Shown here: positions 1 through 9,271 of the stretch, piece after piece
Layout of the letters: every line of letters starts with the position of its first letter
Numbering within the stretch: position 1 is the first letter of the stretch
Assembly: GCA_023807065.1 (NCBI GenBank)
Contig: JAJJLU010000620.1
Coordinates: 1 to 26,766, forward strand
Source of the DNA: Isotricha intestinalis
Taxonomy: Eukaryota > Ciliophora > Litostomatea > Vestibuliferida > Isotrichidae
Direction of reading: 5' to 3'
Length of the DNA: 26,766 nt
The notes under the pieces: model-generated
The model's input: only the letters and a program-made list of their open reading frames with translations
Told to the model about the DNA's origin: nothing
The model's database searches: none
Position numbers and translations under genes: made by a program

Positions 1-36
1 TCCCCAATCCCCAATCCCCAATCCCCAATCCCCAAT
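1..36. repeat. Telomere, C-strand, (CCCCAAT)5
   Basis: After one leading T there are five perfect head-to-tail copies of CCCCAAT, then AT-rich unique sequence. The C-rich strand reads 5' to 3' inward from the left edge, which is the orientation of a left chromosome end; the G strand would be (ATTGGGG)n. The unit is 7 bp, related to but distinct from the Tetrahymena hexamer CCCCAA. The number of copies is limited by where the assembly begins. Confidence 0.93.
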
Positions 37-321
37 TTCTTAGGTCATTGATTAATTCATTTTTTATTTATTAGTTTTTTGAATTTGTTCAATTAATTAT
101 TAATTTTGAATTTAATATTTTAATTAATTATAAAGAAATTAAAATTATTCTAAATTTAAGAAGAATTAAGAATTTTTTAAATCTTTATTCAAATATTAGA
201 AAGAATAAATATAAGTATTTTTGATTTATTAAAAAAATAAGTTATTGATAATTATATTAAACAACTTCTTAATATACTTAAATTATTTTTTTTAATATAT
301 AAAAGTTTATTTGAATACAAT
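37..321. other. Short subtelomeric spacer
   Basis: About 285 bp of nearly pure A/T sequence lies between the telomere and the stop codon of the first gene. I see no repeats, no ORF of note and no RNA gene. It must contain the 3' untranslated region of the minus-strand gene that follows. The short distance suggests a compact macronuclear chromosome end. Confidence 0.6.
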
Positions 322-1368
322 TTAAATTTCAATATCAAGGGAATGATGTTGAATATAAATATCTTGATAAGGATCAAAATTAAATAAAATATAATCAAAT
401 GTGATTGGACACCATATTCTTATATTTTTTTTCATGAATAAATCTTCATTCCATTGTTTTATAACTTTTTTAAATTTATTTCCATATTTTATCCTATAAC
501 CAATAATTCCTTCATATAATTGAAATTGTAAATTATTAACTTTTCCTTTTAAAATTAATACAAAAAAAAAGCAAAAAACAAAAACCAATAATACAATTAT
601 TATATGAACAATTTTACTTTTTATTTTTTCTTTTTTTAATTGATAAAAATCTAAAATCAATAAAAACAAAGATAATAAACATCCTAAAACAAATATAAAG
701 CCTAAAATAAAAAATATAATTTTATTGCATTTAATTTTAGAATAAATATCAATACATTCAGAATTTAAAATAAAATCATTATTTAATTGATTTATAAACT
801 TATTAAATTTATGAAACTCAATTCCTTTAATTATTTTTGGATTATTTTTAATATTATAAACCATTGATTTTTTATCTCTTTTTAGAATTTTTAAATTCAA
901 ATTTTTTTTTCTAAATATTTTTTCTGGATGATTTATAATAGAAAATCTAACTTGACCTAAAAAAAAAGTTGTTATATTATCACATTTAATAAAACCAAAG
1001 GAGTCATTTTGGCTAAATTTTATTTCATTTGGTTGATTTACATTAATTTTAAAAGGATTTTTAAAATTATTCTCATTTTTATTTTTTTTTATAGAAGGAA
1101 AAATACTTTCATAGTCTTCTGATAAATTATTGAAATTATTTTCTTCTATATTATCTTTAATCACACTATTGTTTTTACTAAATAAAGGACTATTTCCATT
1201 ATTATAATTCAAAGAATCTTCTTGAGAAATTAAATTATAATCATTTTCTTTTTTAATTGAATTCTCATTTGAAATCATTGAATCTATTATTTCATCATTA
1301 TATATATTTTTATATGAAGAATTTAATAATATTTCATTTTTATTTTCTGAAGAATTTACAAAATTCAT
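322..1368 (-). CDS. Two-TM membrane protein, family unrecognised
   Basis: A 348-residue protein that I cannot assign to a named family. Residues 1 to about 115 are Asn/Ser/Glu-rich, low in complexity and probably disordered. A more ordered part follows, beginning near FGFIKCDNITTFFLGQVRF. Two strongly hydrophobic segments lie at about 217-242 and 253-273, separated by a short Lys-rich loop, so both termini are predicted on the same side of the membrane. The C-terminal 75 residues are hydrophilic and include aromatic stretches. There is no N-terminal signal peptide. The start is the first ATG in an open frame behind an A/T-only leader, and the stop is TAA. It is the gene nearest the telomere and is transcribed toward it, diverging from the zinc-finger gene at 1695. 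Real-gene status is well supported by length in such AT-rich DNA; function is unknown. Confidence 0.8.
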   Translation of the reverse strand: MNFVNSSENKNEILLNSSYKNIYNDEIIDSMISNENSIKKENDYNLISQEDSLNYNNGNSPLFSKNNSVIKDNIEENNFNNLSEDYESIFPSIKKNKNENNFKNPFKINVNQPNEIKFSQNDSFGFIKCDNITTFFLGQVRFSIINHPEKIFRKKNLNLKILKRDKKSMVYNIKNNPKIIKGIEFHKFNKFINQLNNDFILNSECIDIYSKIKCNKIIFFILGFIFVLGCLLSLFLLILDFYQLKKEKIKSKIVHIIIVLLVFVFCFFFVLILKGKVNNLQFQLYEGIIGYRIKYGNKFKKVIKQWNEDLFMKKNIRIWCPITFDYILFNFDPYQDIYIQHHSLDIEI

Positions 1369-1694
1369 ATTTTATTTATTTTGTTTTATTTTTATTCTTT
1401 TTAAAAAAATATTTATATAATTTTTTGGATAAAACTATTTAAATAATTTAATTAACTAGATAAAATTTATTTTATTTCAAATTCTAATTTACATAAGAAA
1501 TAAAAATCTTGAAAGAATTGAGAATTAAAAGAATTAATATATTAATTACAAATAATTAACATTTATCCTTTTAACATAGCAATAAAATGAATAATTTTTT
1601 ATTTTTTATTATAATTTTTTTCAAAGGTTTTTGTTAATTATATTTTTGATTTAAGATATATATAAAAAAAACTATAATTAAAAGAAAAAAAAAA
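1369..1694. promoter_or_regulatory. Divergent intergenic region (putative two-way promoter)
   Basis: These 326 bp separate the start codons of two divergently transcribed genes, so they must hold both 5' leaders and presumably both promoters. The sequence is A/T-rich with A-runs just before the plus-strand ATG at 1695. I see no motif that I can name, no RNA gene and no additional exon. Confidence 0.4.
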
Positions 1695-2305
1695 ATGAAT
1701 AATTCTCAAAAAAAAGTAAAATAAAACCAAAAATAAATAAAAACAATTTTTAGATTCAAAATAAAAATCCTTCAAAATATAAAACGGTTCTTTGTAAACA
1801 TTTTAATAGTCAAAAAGGATGTATTTTAGGAAATAAATGTCAATTTGCACATGGATTAATAGAATTAAGGCAACCAAATAATATTAATGATAAAAATCAA
1901 ATAAAAGCTCCGATTATAGAAAATTATAAAATTGTAAAATGTAAATTTTGGGAAAAAGATCATTGTTGTAAATACGGTACTTTATGTACTTTTGCTCATG
2001 GAAAAAACGAACTTAGAACTAAAAGTGATAATCTTTTAAAAGCTAAATCACAAGGATTTTTTAATTTAAATTTTAATAATAATTTCTGTAATTTCAATAA
2101 TATTAATAATCCTTCATTTATGAACTTTAATAATTCTAATTTCTTAAATTCAAATTTTGACTATAATAACATTCAGATTAATGTAAATAATAATAATTTT
2201 ATTAATGATAATTATAAAAGTAATAATTATAAAATCGATAATAATGAACAATTTGATATGGAGTTAATTAAACTTAAAGGAATTTTTAATTCTCCTAAAT
2301 ATTAA
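1695..2305 (+). CDS. Tandem CCCH zinc-finger protein (TIS11/TTP type)
   Basis: Exon 1 is 1695-1715 (MNNSQKK), the intron is 1716-1753, and exon 2 is 1754-2305 ending in TAA, giving 190 residues. Two canonical C-x8-C-x5-C-x3-H fingers are visible: C21, C30, C36, H40 and C70, C79, C85, H89. The first is preceded by YKTVLC, close to the lead-in of TIS11/tristetraprolin fingers. In that family the fingers bind AU-rich elements in mRNA 3' ends and promote decay; the role here is inferred. The linker between fingers is 29 residues, longer than the usual 18, so pairing on a single UAUUUAUU-type site may differ. The C-terminal half is Asn/Phe-rich and low in complexity. The intron is needed: without it the only upstream ATG runs into TAA three codons later. 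The gene diverges from the membrane-protein gene at 322-1368. Confidence 0.88.
1716..1753 (+). other. Intron, 38 nt, phase 0
   Basis: It begins GTAAAATAA and ends ATTTTTAG. Removing it joins a 7-codon first exon to the zinc-finger frame with no stop. If retained, the third intron codon is TAA. Confidence 0.8.
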
Positions 2306-2595
2306 AGAAGGAAGTATAAATAGATATAATTACATTTAAAAAATAATTATGGTATAATAATATATTAATTTATTTTTAGAAAAATAAATGTATAAATTAT
2401 ATTTAAATATTATGTCATTGCCCTTTTATTGGTTTTTAATTTATTATAGCGTAAAGTTTATATATTTTTATAAATAAATAGAATCAATGTTTTAAAAAAT
2501 GAGATTGTTAGTTTAAAATTTGACATTAATTGAAATATATATTTTAAAAAATTTATTTAAATATTTTTAAAAAGTTAAAACTATTAATAACAATA
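2306..2595. other. Convergent 3' intergenic region
   Basis: About 290 bp between two genes that end toward each other. It is A/T-rich and should contain both 3' untranslated regions and polyadenylation sites. No ORF, repeat or RNA gene is evident. Confidence 0.5.
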
Positions 2596-4419
2596 TTAAT
2601 TTCTTTTAATAAAATTAAAACAAAAATTTTGCAAACTTCCCGTATAAACTTCTAATAGAGGTGTATATTCATTATTATTTCTGATAATAATTTGATTAGA
2701 AGAAAAAATTTTATGGCTATTAAAAACATTATAATAAGTAACATTTTTTCCAATACAAATAACTAAAGTAATTAAATAACCAAAAGTAATTAAAGCAATT
2801 GAAGAGAAAAAAATTCCTTTAAAACCTAATTGAAACGCAACTAAAAAGTTAAGCATAAATATAGGAAAAAGAATTAAAATATAAAATAAAATATTATTTC
2901 TGTGAATACATATATTAAAAATATTACTATGAAAATAATATTCTTTAACACATTTATTACATTTTATACAATGATAAGTTGATTTTTGCTTTTTAATCAA
3001 ACAAAATTCACATATTTCATTTTCTGATTTTGGAAGTTTTTTTATTTCATCTACTTTTGTTATTTGAGAAAATAAATTAAATATTATATTTTTATTATCA
3101 TTTAATTTATATTTTTCATCAATATAATTTTGATTAGATTCTTTACTTTTAGTTAAAATTAAAAACCCAATGATTAATTTTATAAGACTTAAAATTATTA
3201 TAGTGTGATCAAAAGAATAAATTGAATATTTGGAAATAATGAATTCGGAATATAAAGATAGAAAAATAATATAAAATAAAAAATAATAAAAAAGCCATTT
3301 CTTTTTATCATAAATTAAAAAAGCTTTAAAAAACAGACATATATTCTCAAAAATATATTCATAAACCATATCATTATTAGTAGGAATAAAATTTTCAGGT
3401 AATCTTATTTGTTTTCTAAAACTTTCATTTGTATTTGTAACATTTCTTAAAAAGTTATAATTCCTATTTTTTTTAGGACGAAAACAACAAAATAAATTTG
3501 GAAAAAGAGAATTTAAAAAACCTTTTATATTTTTTGCTTTATAATATAATAAAGTATTAATACATTCATAATTATATTTATTGTAAAAAGGAAATTCTGT
3601 TATAAATTTACAGCAATGAACTAAAGATTCTAAGTTAATTTGTTGGAAAAAATAATTCATTATATGAGAACAACATTCGATATTTTTATTTGAAATTAAT
3701 ATATCACTAAGAGTAACTGTATCATTATAAAAAGTCGAATTAACATTAATTCCAATTTCAGAACAATGAGTATAAATAAAATTAATAATAAAAATATTAT
3801 TATTAGTTAAAGCAAAATATATTATATTATTATCAAATTTATCATTATGTGATAAATCTGCATTTTTAGAAACTAAAAATAAAAAAGCAAAATTAAAATT
3901 ATTAATTACTGAATAGCATAAAGGAGTTAATCCTAAATTATCTTCTTCATCTATTTTTATATTATTAATATTAATATAATATATTAATAAAAATATATTT
4001 TTATCTTTATTTGAACAAATTATATGTAAAGGAGTCATTCCTGCTTTATTTTTTATATTTGGATCTGCATTGAATAATTCTATTAAAATTTTAGTTACAT
4101 TTATTAAAGAAAACATTACTGAATAATGTAATAAAGTATCTCCAGTTTGATTATTTACTTCATCATTCACATTAATTTTTTTTTTTTCTAATAATATAAT
4201 TGCAGGCATAAAATTTCCTTTTAATAATTCTTCTTTATATGATATCACTTGATTATTATTTTCTAATATATTTTCTTCTGAATCAGAAATTTCAAAATTA
4301 ATTTCTTCTGAATTTAAATTAATTAGATTTGATATATTTGTTGTTTCTTGATTAAGATTTTCATCTGTTTCTGATTTTGAAATTTTTTTATAATTTTTTT
4401 GTAAATTTTCATCATTCAT
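2596..4419 (-). CDS. Ankyrin-DHHC-type palmitoyltransferase-like protein lacking the catalytic Cys
   Basis: A 607-residue protein with the layout of Akr1/ZDHHC17-type S-acyltransferases. An acidic N-terminus is followed by ankyrin-like repeats at about 92-215 (TGDTLLHYS, GMTPLHIIC, GLTPLCYS). Hydrophobic segments lie at about 375-395 and 404-423, then a Cys-rich cytosolic loop at 470-509, then segments at about 509-530 and 533-555. The loop keeps C470, C473, H483, C484, C487, C490 and C504, the zinc-binding pattern of DHHC domains. Where the catalytic DHHC tetrapeptide should be, the sequence reads Y495-F496-H497-S498: Asp, the first His and the acyl-accepting Cys are replaced. The Ser codon is AGT, one base from Cys TGT. 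No clear TTxE motif follows the last segment. Active relatives palmitoylate membrane-associated proteins at Golgi or plasma membrane; this one is probably inactive and may act as a scaffold. The stop is TAA. Confidence 0.85.
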   Translation of the reverse strand: MNDENLQKNYKKISKSETDENLNQETTNISNLINLNSEEINFEISDSEENILENNNQVISYKEELLKGNFMPAIILLEKKKINVNDEVNNQTGDTLLHYSVMFSLINVTKILIELFNADPNIKNKAGMTPLHIICSNKDKNIFLLIYYININNIKIDEEDNLGLTPLCYSVINNFNFAFLFLVSKNADLSHNDKFDNNIIYFALTNNNIFIINFIYTHCSEIGINVNSTFYNDTVTLSDILISNKNIECCSHIMNYFFQQINLESLVHCCKFITEFPFYNKYNYECINTLLYYKAKNIKGFLNSLFPNLFCCFRPKKNRNYNFLRNVTNTNESFRKQIRLPENFIPTNNDMVYEYIFENICLFFKAFLIYDKKKWLFYYFLFYIIFLSLYSEFIISKYSIYSFDHTIIILSLIKLIIGFLILTKSKESNQNYIDEKYKLNDNKNIIFNLFSQITKVDEIKKLPKSENEICEFCLIKKQKSTYHCIKCNKCVKEYYFHSNIFNICIHRNNILFYILILFPIFMLNFLVAFQLGFKGIFFSSIALITFGYLITLVICIGKNVTYYNVFNSHKIFSSNQIIIRNNNEYTPLLEVYTGSLQNFCFNFIKRN

Positions 4420-4608
4420 ATAATTAAATTATATATTTTATTTTAGTTAATTTATGTAAAATTGTATTTTAAATAAAATTAAAAAATAAATAAAACTGAA
4501 AATTAATAATTGAAAAAAACTACATTTCATATTTTAAAAATCTTTAAAATATAAAGTCAAAAATTAAAAATAACATAAAATTAAAAAAAAATCTTTGAAA
4601 AAAATTTA

Positions 4609-5686
4609 ATGGACCCATTAAAAACTCTTTGGATGGGAAATATAGAGAATTGGATGGATGAAAATTACATAAATCAAATATTAAACAGTATAAATATTAA
4701 ACCAATAAAAATTAGAATTTTACAAAATGAAAATCCGAAAAGTTGTTGTTTTATTGAGTTTGAATCTCCCGAAATTGCAAATTTTATTCTTCAAAAATAT
4801 AATGGATATAAATTAAAAGATTTTGAAGTAAAATTAAATAAAGTGAATAATAAAAATAATAAAAAAGAAAAAGGTAATAATCTTTTTAAAGAAAATAATA
4901 ATAATATTATAAATAATAAATTTGGTATTTATGTTGGAAATATTCCTAAAGACATTAATAATGAAGAATTAAAAAATTATTTTCAAAAAGATTTTCCTTC
5001 TGTTTTTTCTTGTAAAATTATTTTTAATAATATTAATAAAATTTCAAAAGGTTTTGGGTTTGTTTATTTTTCAAATTATTTAGATTATCAAAATGTTTTA
5101 AATAATAAAGAAAAGAAATATTTTAAAGGGAATTTATTAAAAATTAAGTAAGATTTTTTTAATTTTGTATAGTCCTATAAAAATAAAAAATGAAGATAAT
5201 CATTTTAACAATCAAATAAATCAATCCTATAATAACATCTTTTATAATAATCAAGGTTTAATTTATAATAATAATAATCAAAATTTCTTTTCTTTTCCTC
5301 AATTTTTAAACACCAATAAGAATTTTAATTCAAAGGATTTATTTGTAAAATCTTTTTCGGATACAATAAATTCAAATGATAATATCAATTATTCTCAAAA
5401 TTTAAGTGAAAATATAAATAAAAATAATCTTTTTCAAAATAATTCTTTCACTTCAAATAGTTGTCCAAATTTATTTAGTTTATATAATAATAATAATGAA
5501 AATTGTTCATCAGAATTTATTCAATTACAAAAAGGATTTAAAGATGTAGAAAATTTATATAAACAAAGTTATCATAATACTTTGAAAGACAATAGAAATA
5601 TTTCACTTCAATGTAATTATTATTGTAATCTAAAACCTAATTTTTTTATTGAAGAATCTTATGAAGAATATGATAGAGATCATTAA
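4609..5686 (+). CDS. Two-RRM RNA-binding protein, SECp43/RBP45-like
   Basis: Exon 1 is 4609-5147, the intron is 5148-5172, and exon 2 is 5173-5686; the spliced product has 350 residues and stops at TAA. RRM1 spans about 6-80 with RNP2 LWMGNI and RNP1 KSCCFIEF. RRM2 spans about 106-180 with RNP2 IYVGNI and RNP1 KGFGFVYF. The opening LWMGNIENWMDENYI closely resembles the start of RRM1 in the SECp43 (TRNAU1AP)/Nam8/RBP45 group, whose members bind RNA in selenocysteine-tRNA, splicing or mRNA contexts. The specific role here is not determinable. After RRM2 the protein is Asn/Phe/Ser-rich and unstructured. Without splicing, translation would stop at TAA (5149-5151) within the last residues of RRM2, so the intron restores the domain end and adds about 170 residues. 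The minus-strand gene upstream starts at 4419, leaving a 189-bp divergent spacer. Confidence 0.88.
5148..5172 (+). other. Intron, 25 nt, phase 2
   Basis: It begins GTAAGATTT and ends TTTGTATAG. Removing it joins ...AA to T..., forming an Asn codon and keeping one frame across both exons. If retained, AAG is followed at once by an in-frame TAA. Confidence 0.88.
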
Positions 5687-6232
5687 TTGATTTATAATAT
5701 TGAAGAATAAAAATGAAAGAAGTAAATAAGAATGTATAGTGAAATCATTAAATTGATTAAATCCAATTTTATACAGGAATATAAATTATATAATTATTTC
5801 TATATTTTTATATAATTATTTTAAATTTTTCATTTAATCTTATTTATTTCTTTTATTTGATTTTAAATAAGGAAAATGTTTTCTTATTCAAAAATAATAC
5901 TTCAAAACAATAAAACCAAAAAATTTAAAGCATTCAGATAAAAAAAAGAATTAATCATTGAGTATTTATTGAATTTTTTGGAATTGATGATTTTACTGAT
6001 TTGTTTTAGTAAAATTTTTTTTCGTTAATATTTAAAATTTATTAGCTAAATTAAATCATTTTTATTATTTGAATATTTTAAAGTTTTTCTTTTATTTAAA
6101 GGCATTAAATCAATTTATTTTTTAATGGGTAAAGATTATTATTTATTATAATTTTATTATATCAAACAGAAAAAAATATAAATATTAAATTGTTAACTTC
6201 CATCAACAATTATAAAAATATAAATATAAAAT
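5687..6232. other. Intergenic region, 546 bp, no gene seen
   Basis: It lies between two plus-strand genes, so it holds the 3' region of the RRM gene and the promoter and leader of the next gene. The sequence is A/T-rich with poly-T and poly-A runs. No ORF of useful length, tRNA-like fold or repeat was found by eye. Confidence 0.5.
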
Positions 6233-7528
6233 ATGTTGACAAAAAATGAAATAACAAATGTTGCCTTTCCAAATCCAACTTTAGAAGAATTAATAAAGCA
6301 AAGAAATCCTATAGACAAAAAACCAAATGTAATAAAAACAGCAATTTTTACAAATGAAAAAAAATTAGATCTATATCTTCCCTTAAATATACCAAAATAT
6401 AAAAAAGAGGCTGAGAAAAGGAATTTATTTGATTATTCAACAATTGAAAAAGAAAAAAAATTAGAAAATATTAGAAATCAATTAAATAATTATTCATACA
6501 AACCATCTTTATATAAAAAAAATGTTAATAAAGATGATTCTTTAAGTAAAATAATAAATTCTATAAAAGAAAATAGATATAAGTTACAAGAAATGGAAGA
6601 AAAAAATAAGAAAAATTTAGAAAAACTAACAAAATCAAAAAATCCAAATGTTTTTAAAAAACCTTTTAATTTAGAAAATTTAATTAAAGAAGTCAAAGAA
6701 ATTGCAAAAAGTGTCAATTTTAAAAATAAATTTACAAAAGAAGAAATGAAAGATAAATATATTATGTCAAGAAAATATAGAGATCATGCAATTAAAAGCA
6801 AAAAAAATTCTAATACAGTTGAAGAATTTAATGATTTGGAAAAAAGTAGAGATTATTTATATTTACAAAAATTATTTTTGAATATTGAATATAGAAATGT
6901 TGTAAGGAAAAAAAAGAAAAAAAAAGTTTATTATACAGCAAATAATAATGAAATTGATAAAGAAGAATTTGAAAAAACAAATCATATAAAAAATCCTATT
7001 AAATTAATTAAATATCTTTCTCCTAAACAAAAGATGTTTGAAAGAATTAATACTATTTGTTCTACTGAAAATTCCATAACTAATTCAAGAATAAATTCAG
7101 CTAAAAAAAAAAGCTTTTGTGATGAAGAAGATTTACTTATTCAAAATAGTCTTTTTGAAAAAGAATTGTTGGAAAAAAGAAATATTAAATTTTACCAAAA
7201 ATATAAAAATTGTTTAAATGGTATTAAAAGAGAAGAAAATAAACATTATAGCAATAAAGTATTCAATAAAGATTTAATTGATTTAATTATGAAAAGTAAA
7301 AATGATTTAGAAATTGATAAATTAAAATATGATTATAATGATAAAATTGGAATTATCGAAGCTAATAATCAAATTATTTTAAATAAACCCAATGATAATC
7401 AAAGTAGAAATAAACATAAAACTCTAAATTCCGTTACTGATAAAATGAATACTGCTTATTATAATAATGAAATGGGAAGATTAGATTCTACTAATAAATA
7501 TAATATTGAAGATTTTATTCAATTATAA
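6233..7528 (+). CDS. Lys/Glu/Asn-rich charged protein, unrecognised
   Basis: A 431-residue, strongly basic protein with no domain that I recognise. Residues 70-175 are rich in Lys/Glu with heptad-like stretches (for example IKENRYKLQEMEEKNKKNLEK), suggesting coiled coil or a long helix. A Tyr-rich helical stretch at about 200-224 (LEKSRDYLYLQKLFLNIEY) is followed by a run of six lysines at 226-231. The C-terminal 100 residues are hydrophilic, Asn-rich and probably disordered. There are no membrane segments or signal peptide. The start ATG follows an A/T-only leader and the stop is TAA. Such proteins are common in ciliate cytoskeleton and cortex, but nothing here establishes a location or function. 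Confidence 0.8.
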   Translation: MLTKNEITNVAFPNPTLEELIKQRNPIDKKPNVIKTAIFTNEKKLDLYLPLNIPKYKKEAEKRNLFDYSTIEKEKKLENIRNQLNNYSYKPSLYKKNVNKDDSLSKIINSIKENRYKLQEMEEKNKKNLEKLTKSKNPNVFKKPFNLENLIKEVKEIAKSVNFKNKFTKEEMKDKYIMSRKYRDHAIKSKKNSNTVEEFNDLEKSRDYLYLQKLFLNIEYRNVVRKKKKKKVYYTANNNEIDKEEFEKTNHIKNPIKLIKYLSPKQKMFERINTICSTENSITNSRINSAKKKSFCDEEDLLIQNSLFEKELLEKRNIKFYQKYKNCLNGIKREENKHYSNKVFNKDLIDLIMKSKNDLEIDKLKYDYNDKIGIIEANNQIILNKPNDNQSRNKHKTLNSVTDKMNTAYYNNEMGRLDSTNKYNIEDFIQL

Positions 7529-7939
7529 AATCTTACTTTTAAAATCTTTTAAATAAAAATTAAAATAAAATACCAAAAATATTATTTATAAAAGTTAATT
7601 AAATATTATAATATAAATCAAAATTTAAATTGAATTATATTAAAAGCAATAAAGTAATATAAAAAATAAGGAATAAAAAGCTTAAAATTCCTTAAATTAG
7701 TAGAATTAAAAAAAAATTATTAACAAAAATTTTATAATTTGAAAGAATATTATTATGATTTACATTATATTAATGAGAAAAAAAGAGTTCATACTATATA
7801 ATGTTTTGCTTATAAAATTATTAATGAATTGTTAAAATGAATAATTAAATAAAGAAATATCAATTAAATTAATCTATTTTTATATCAATAATACTTAATT
7901 TAAATATTTTAATTTTAAAACATTTAAAAAACAATAATA
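7529..7939. other. Convergent intergenic region, 411 bp, no gene seen
   Basis: It separates two genes that end toward each other and should hold both 3' untranslated regions. It is A/T-rich throughout. I found no ORF of note, RNA gene or repeat. Confidence 0.5.
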
Positions 7940-9271
7940 TTATATCATAGCTTCTTCATTTTCAATCATACTTTCAATTTCCATTTTCTTTTTCCAAACC
8001 AAAACCTCCATTCTTCCAATTCCAACAGCCAAAAAAATAGTTGCCAACATTAACCATAAAAATACTACACTAATTTTAATTAAATTATTTAAACCACTTT
8101 TACAAAAATCATTTTCCAAAATAGGAATAGAATTATAAACAACATCACAATCTAAAAAAGGTTTAATATTATTATCAATGATATTTTTTTTGATAGAATC
8201 ATCAATTTCATTAGCTTTATTTAACATATAATTAATGGAATATAAATCTGATTTTACTGTTTTATTTAAACAATTAATATAATATCCTAATCCTTTTTCA
8301 GGAACTGGAAAAGCATTTTCTCTAATTGAATTATAAACACTTTGACATAAATCACCATATAAGAAAAAAAATTTTAAAGTATATCCTTCATTAATGAAAA
8401 TAATTGGAATATATAAATAAGTTAATATTGCAAATATTGTTAATAATATTAATAATTTTTTTAAAAAGCAATAAAATGATATTCCAATTATAAAAATATA
8501 TGCAAAGAATAATATTATCATTATCTTATTTCTCGATGATTCCATATCTAATAAATTGGTAATGTGATTTTTATTTAAAGTTAATGAATTTGTTACTCCA
8601 ATAACAAAATTATCAACTAATTCTTTTTTTGGTAATAAATTTTTAATTCTTTCATCTGAACTTTCTCTTAAATTTGAAATATTTTTTTCTAAAAATTCTG
8701 AATTTTGAATTAAAAATTCCATTTTTCTTGTTGAATTATTAAAAGAATTTCTAATTTTACTATTAATAGAAACTGAATATATTAAATTCATTAATATTAA
8801 AATTACAGTTGATATTGTTCCAAGAAAATAAATTATCCAAGTGAAATTTCTAAAAAAATGAGAAACTTGTTCTGCTTTTTTTGGTCCTTTACATTTTTTC
8901 AAAAAAAACCTTAGTATAATATATATTATTATAAACAATATAGGTAATAGAGAAAGTAAAGAACAAATTGTTTTGATTGAATCTAAACTTTCAAAATAAA
9001 CTTCTTCTTCTGGAGAAAATTCTTGTGGAAGAAATTTTAATGATGACATAAAGGATTTTTTTAAAGATAAAATTTCTTTATATTTTTCTAAATTAGTTTC
9101 ATTTGATGATTGTCCATCTGGATTTTCTATTTGGAAATTGATTGAAGAATAATTTGAAAAAAAATTCTCTGATGGACATTGTAAATTATTTTGTTTTAAA
9201 TTTTTATTTTGAAATGTTTGATTAATTACAATTATTATGATTAGAATTAAATATGTTTTTTTATTTGACAT
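7940..9271 (-). CDS. Five-TM membrane protein with signal peptide; tweety/prominin-like topology
   Basis: A 443-residue protein. Residues 1-21 form a clear signal peptide (Lys-rich start, then LILIIIIVI). Hydrophobic segments follow at about 102-122, 145-168, 249-269, 272-293 and 398-418. The two large loops at about 169-248 and 294-397 carry N-glycosylation sequons (for example NNST, NISN, NKTV), and the second has five Cys residues (C309, C334, C375, and C390 after an FPVPEKGLGYY motif, plus the region near GDLCQ). The ends are short and charged. Five segments with two large extracytoplasmic loops is the topology of tweety and prominin proteins, but I see no diagnostic motif, so the family link is speculative. 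It could equally be a ciliate-specific surface or vesicle protein. It starts 56 bp from the divergent gene at 9328. The stop is TAA. Confidence 0.78.
   Translation of the reverse strand: MSNKKTYLILIIIIVINQTFQNKNLKQNNLQCPSENFFSNYSSINFQIENPDGQSSNETNLEKYKEILSLKKSFMSSLKFLPQEFSPEEEVYFESLDSIKTICSLLSLLPILFIIIYIILRFFLKKCKGPKKAEQVSHFFRNFTWIIYFLGTISTVILILMNLIYSVSINSKIRNSFNNSTRKMEFLIQNSEFLEKNISNLRESSDERIKNLLPKKELVDNFVIGVTNSLTLNKNHITNLLDMESSRNKIMIILFFAYIFIIGISFYCFLKKLLILLTIFAILTYLYIPIIFINEGYTLKFFFLYGDLCQSVYNSIRENAFPVPEKGLGYYINCLNKTVKSDLYSINYMLNKANEIDDSIKKNIIDNNIKPFLDCDVVYNSIPILENDFCKSGLNNLIKISVVFLWLMLATIFLAVGIGRMEVLVWKKKMEIESMIENEEAMI

Noticed and set aside
5173..5686. A separate gene encoding the Asn/Phe-rich stretch after the RRMs
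   Set aside because: It has no ATG at its start, and the frame joins the RRM gene through a 25-nt GT-AG intron that also completes RRM2.
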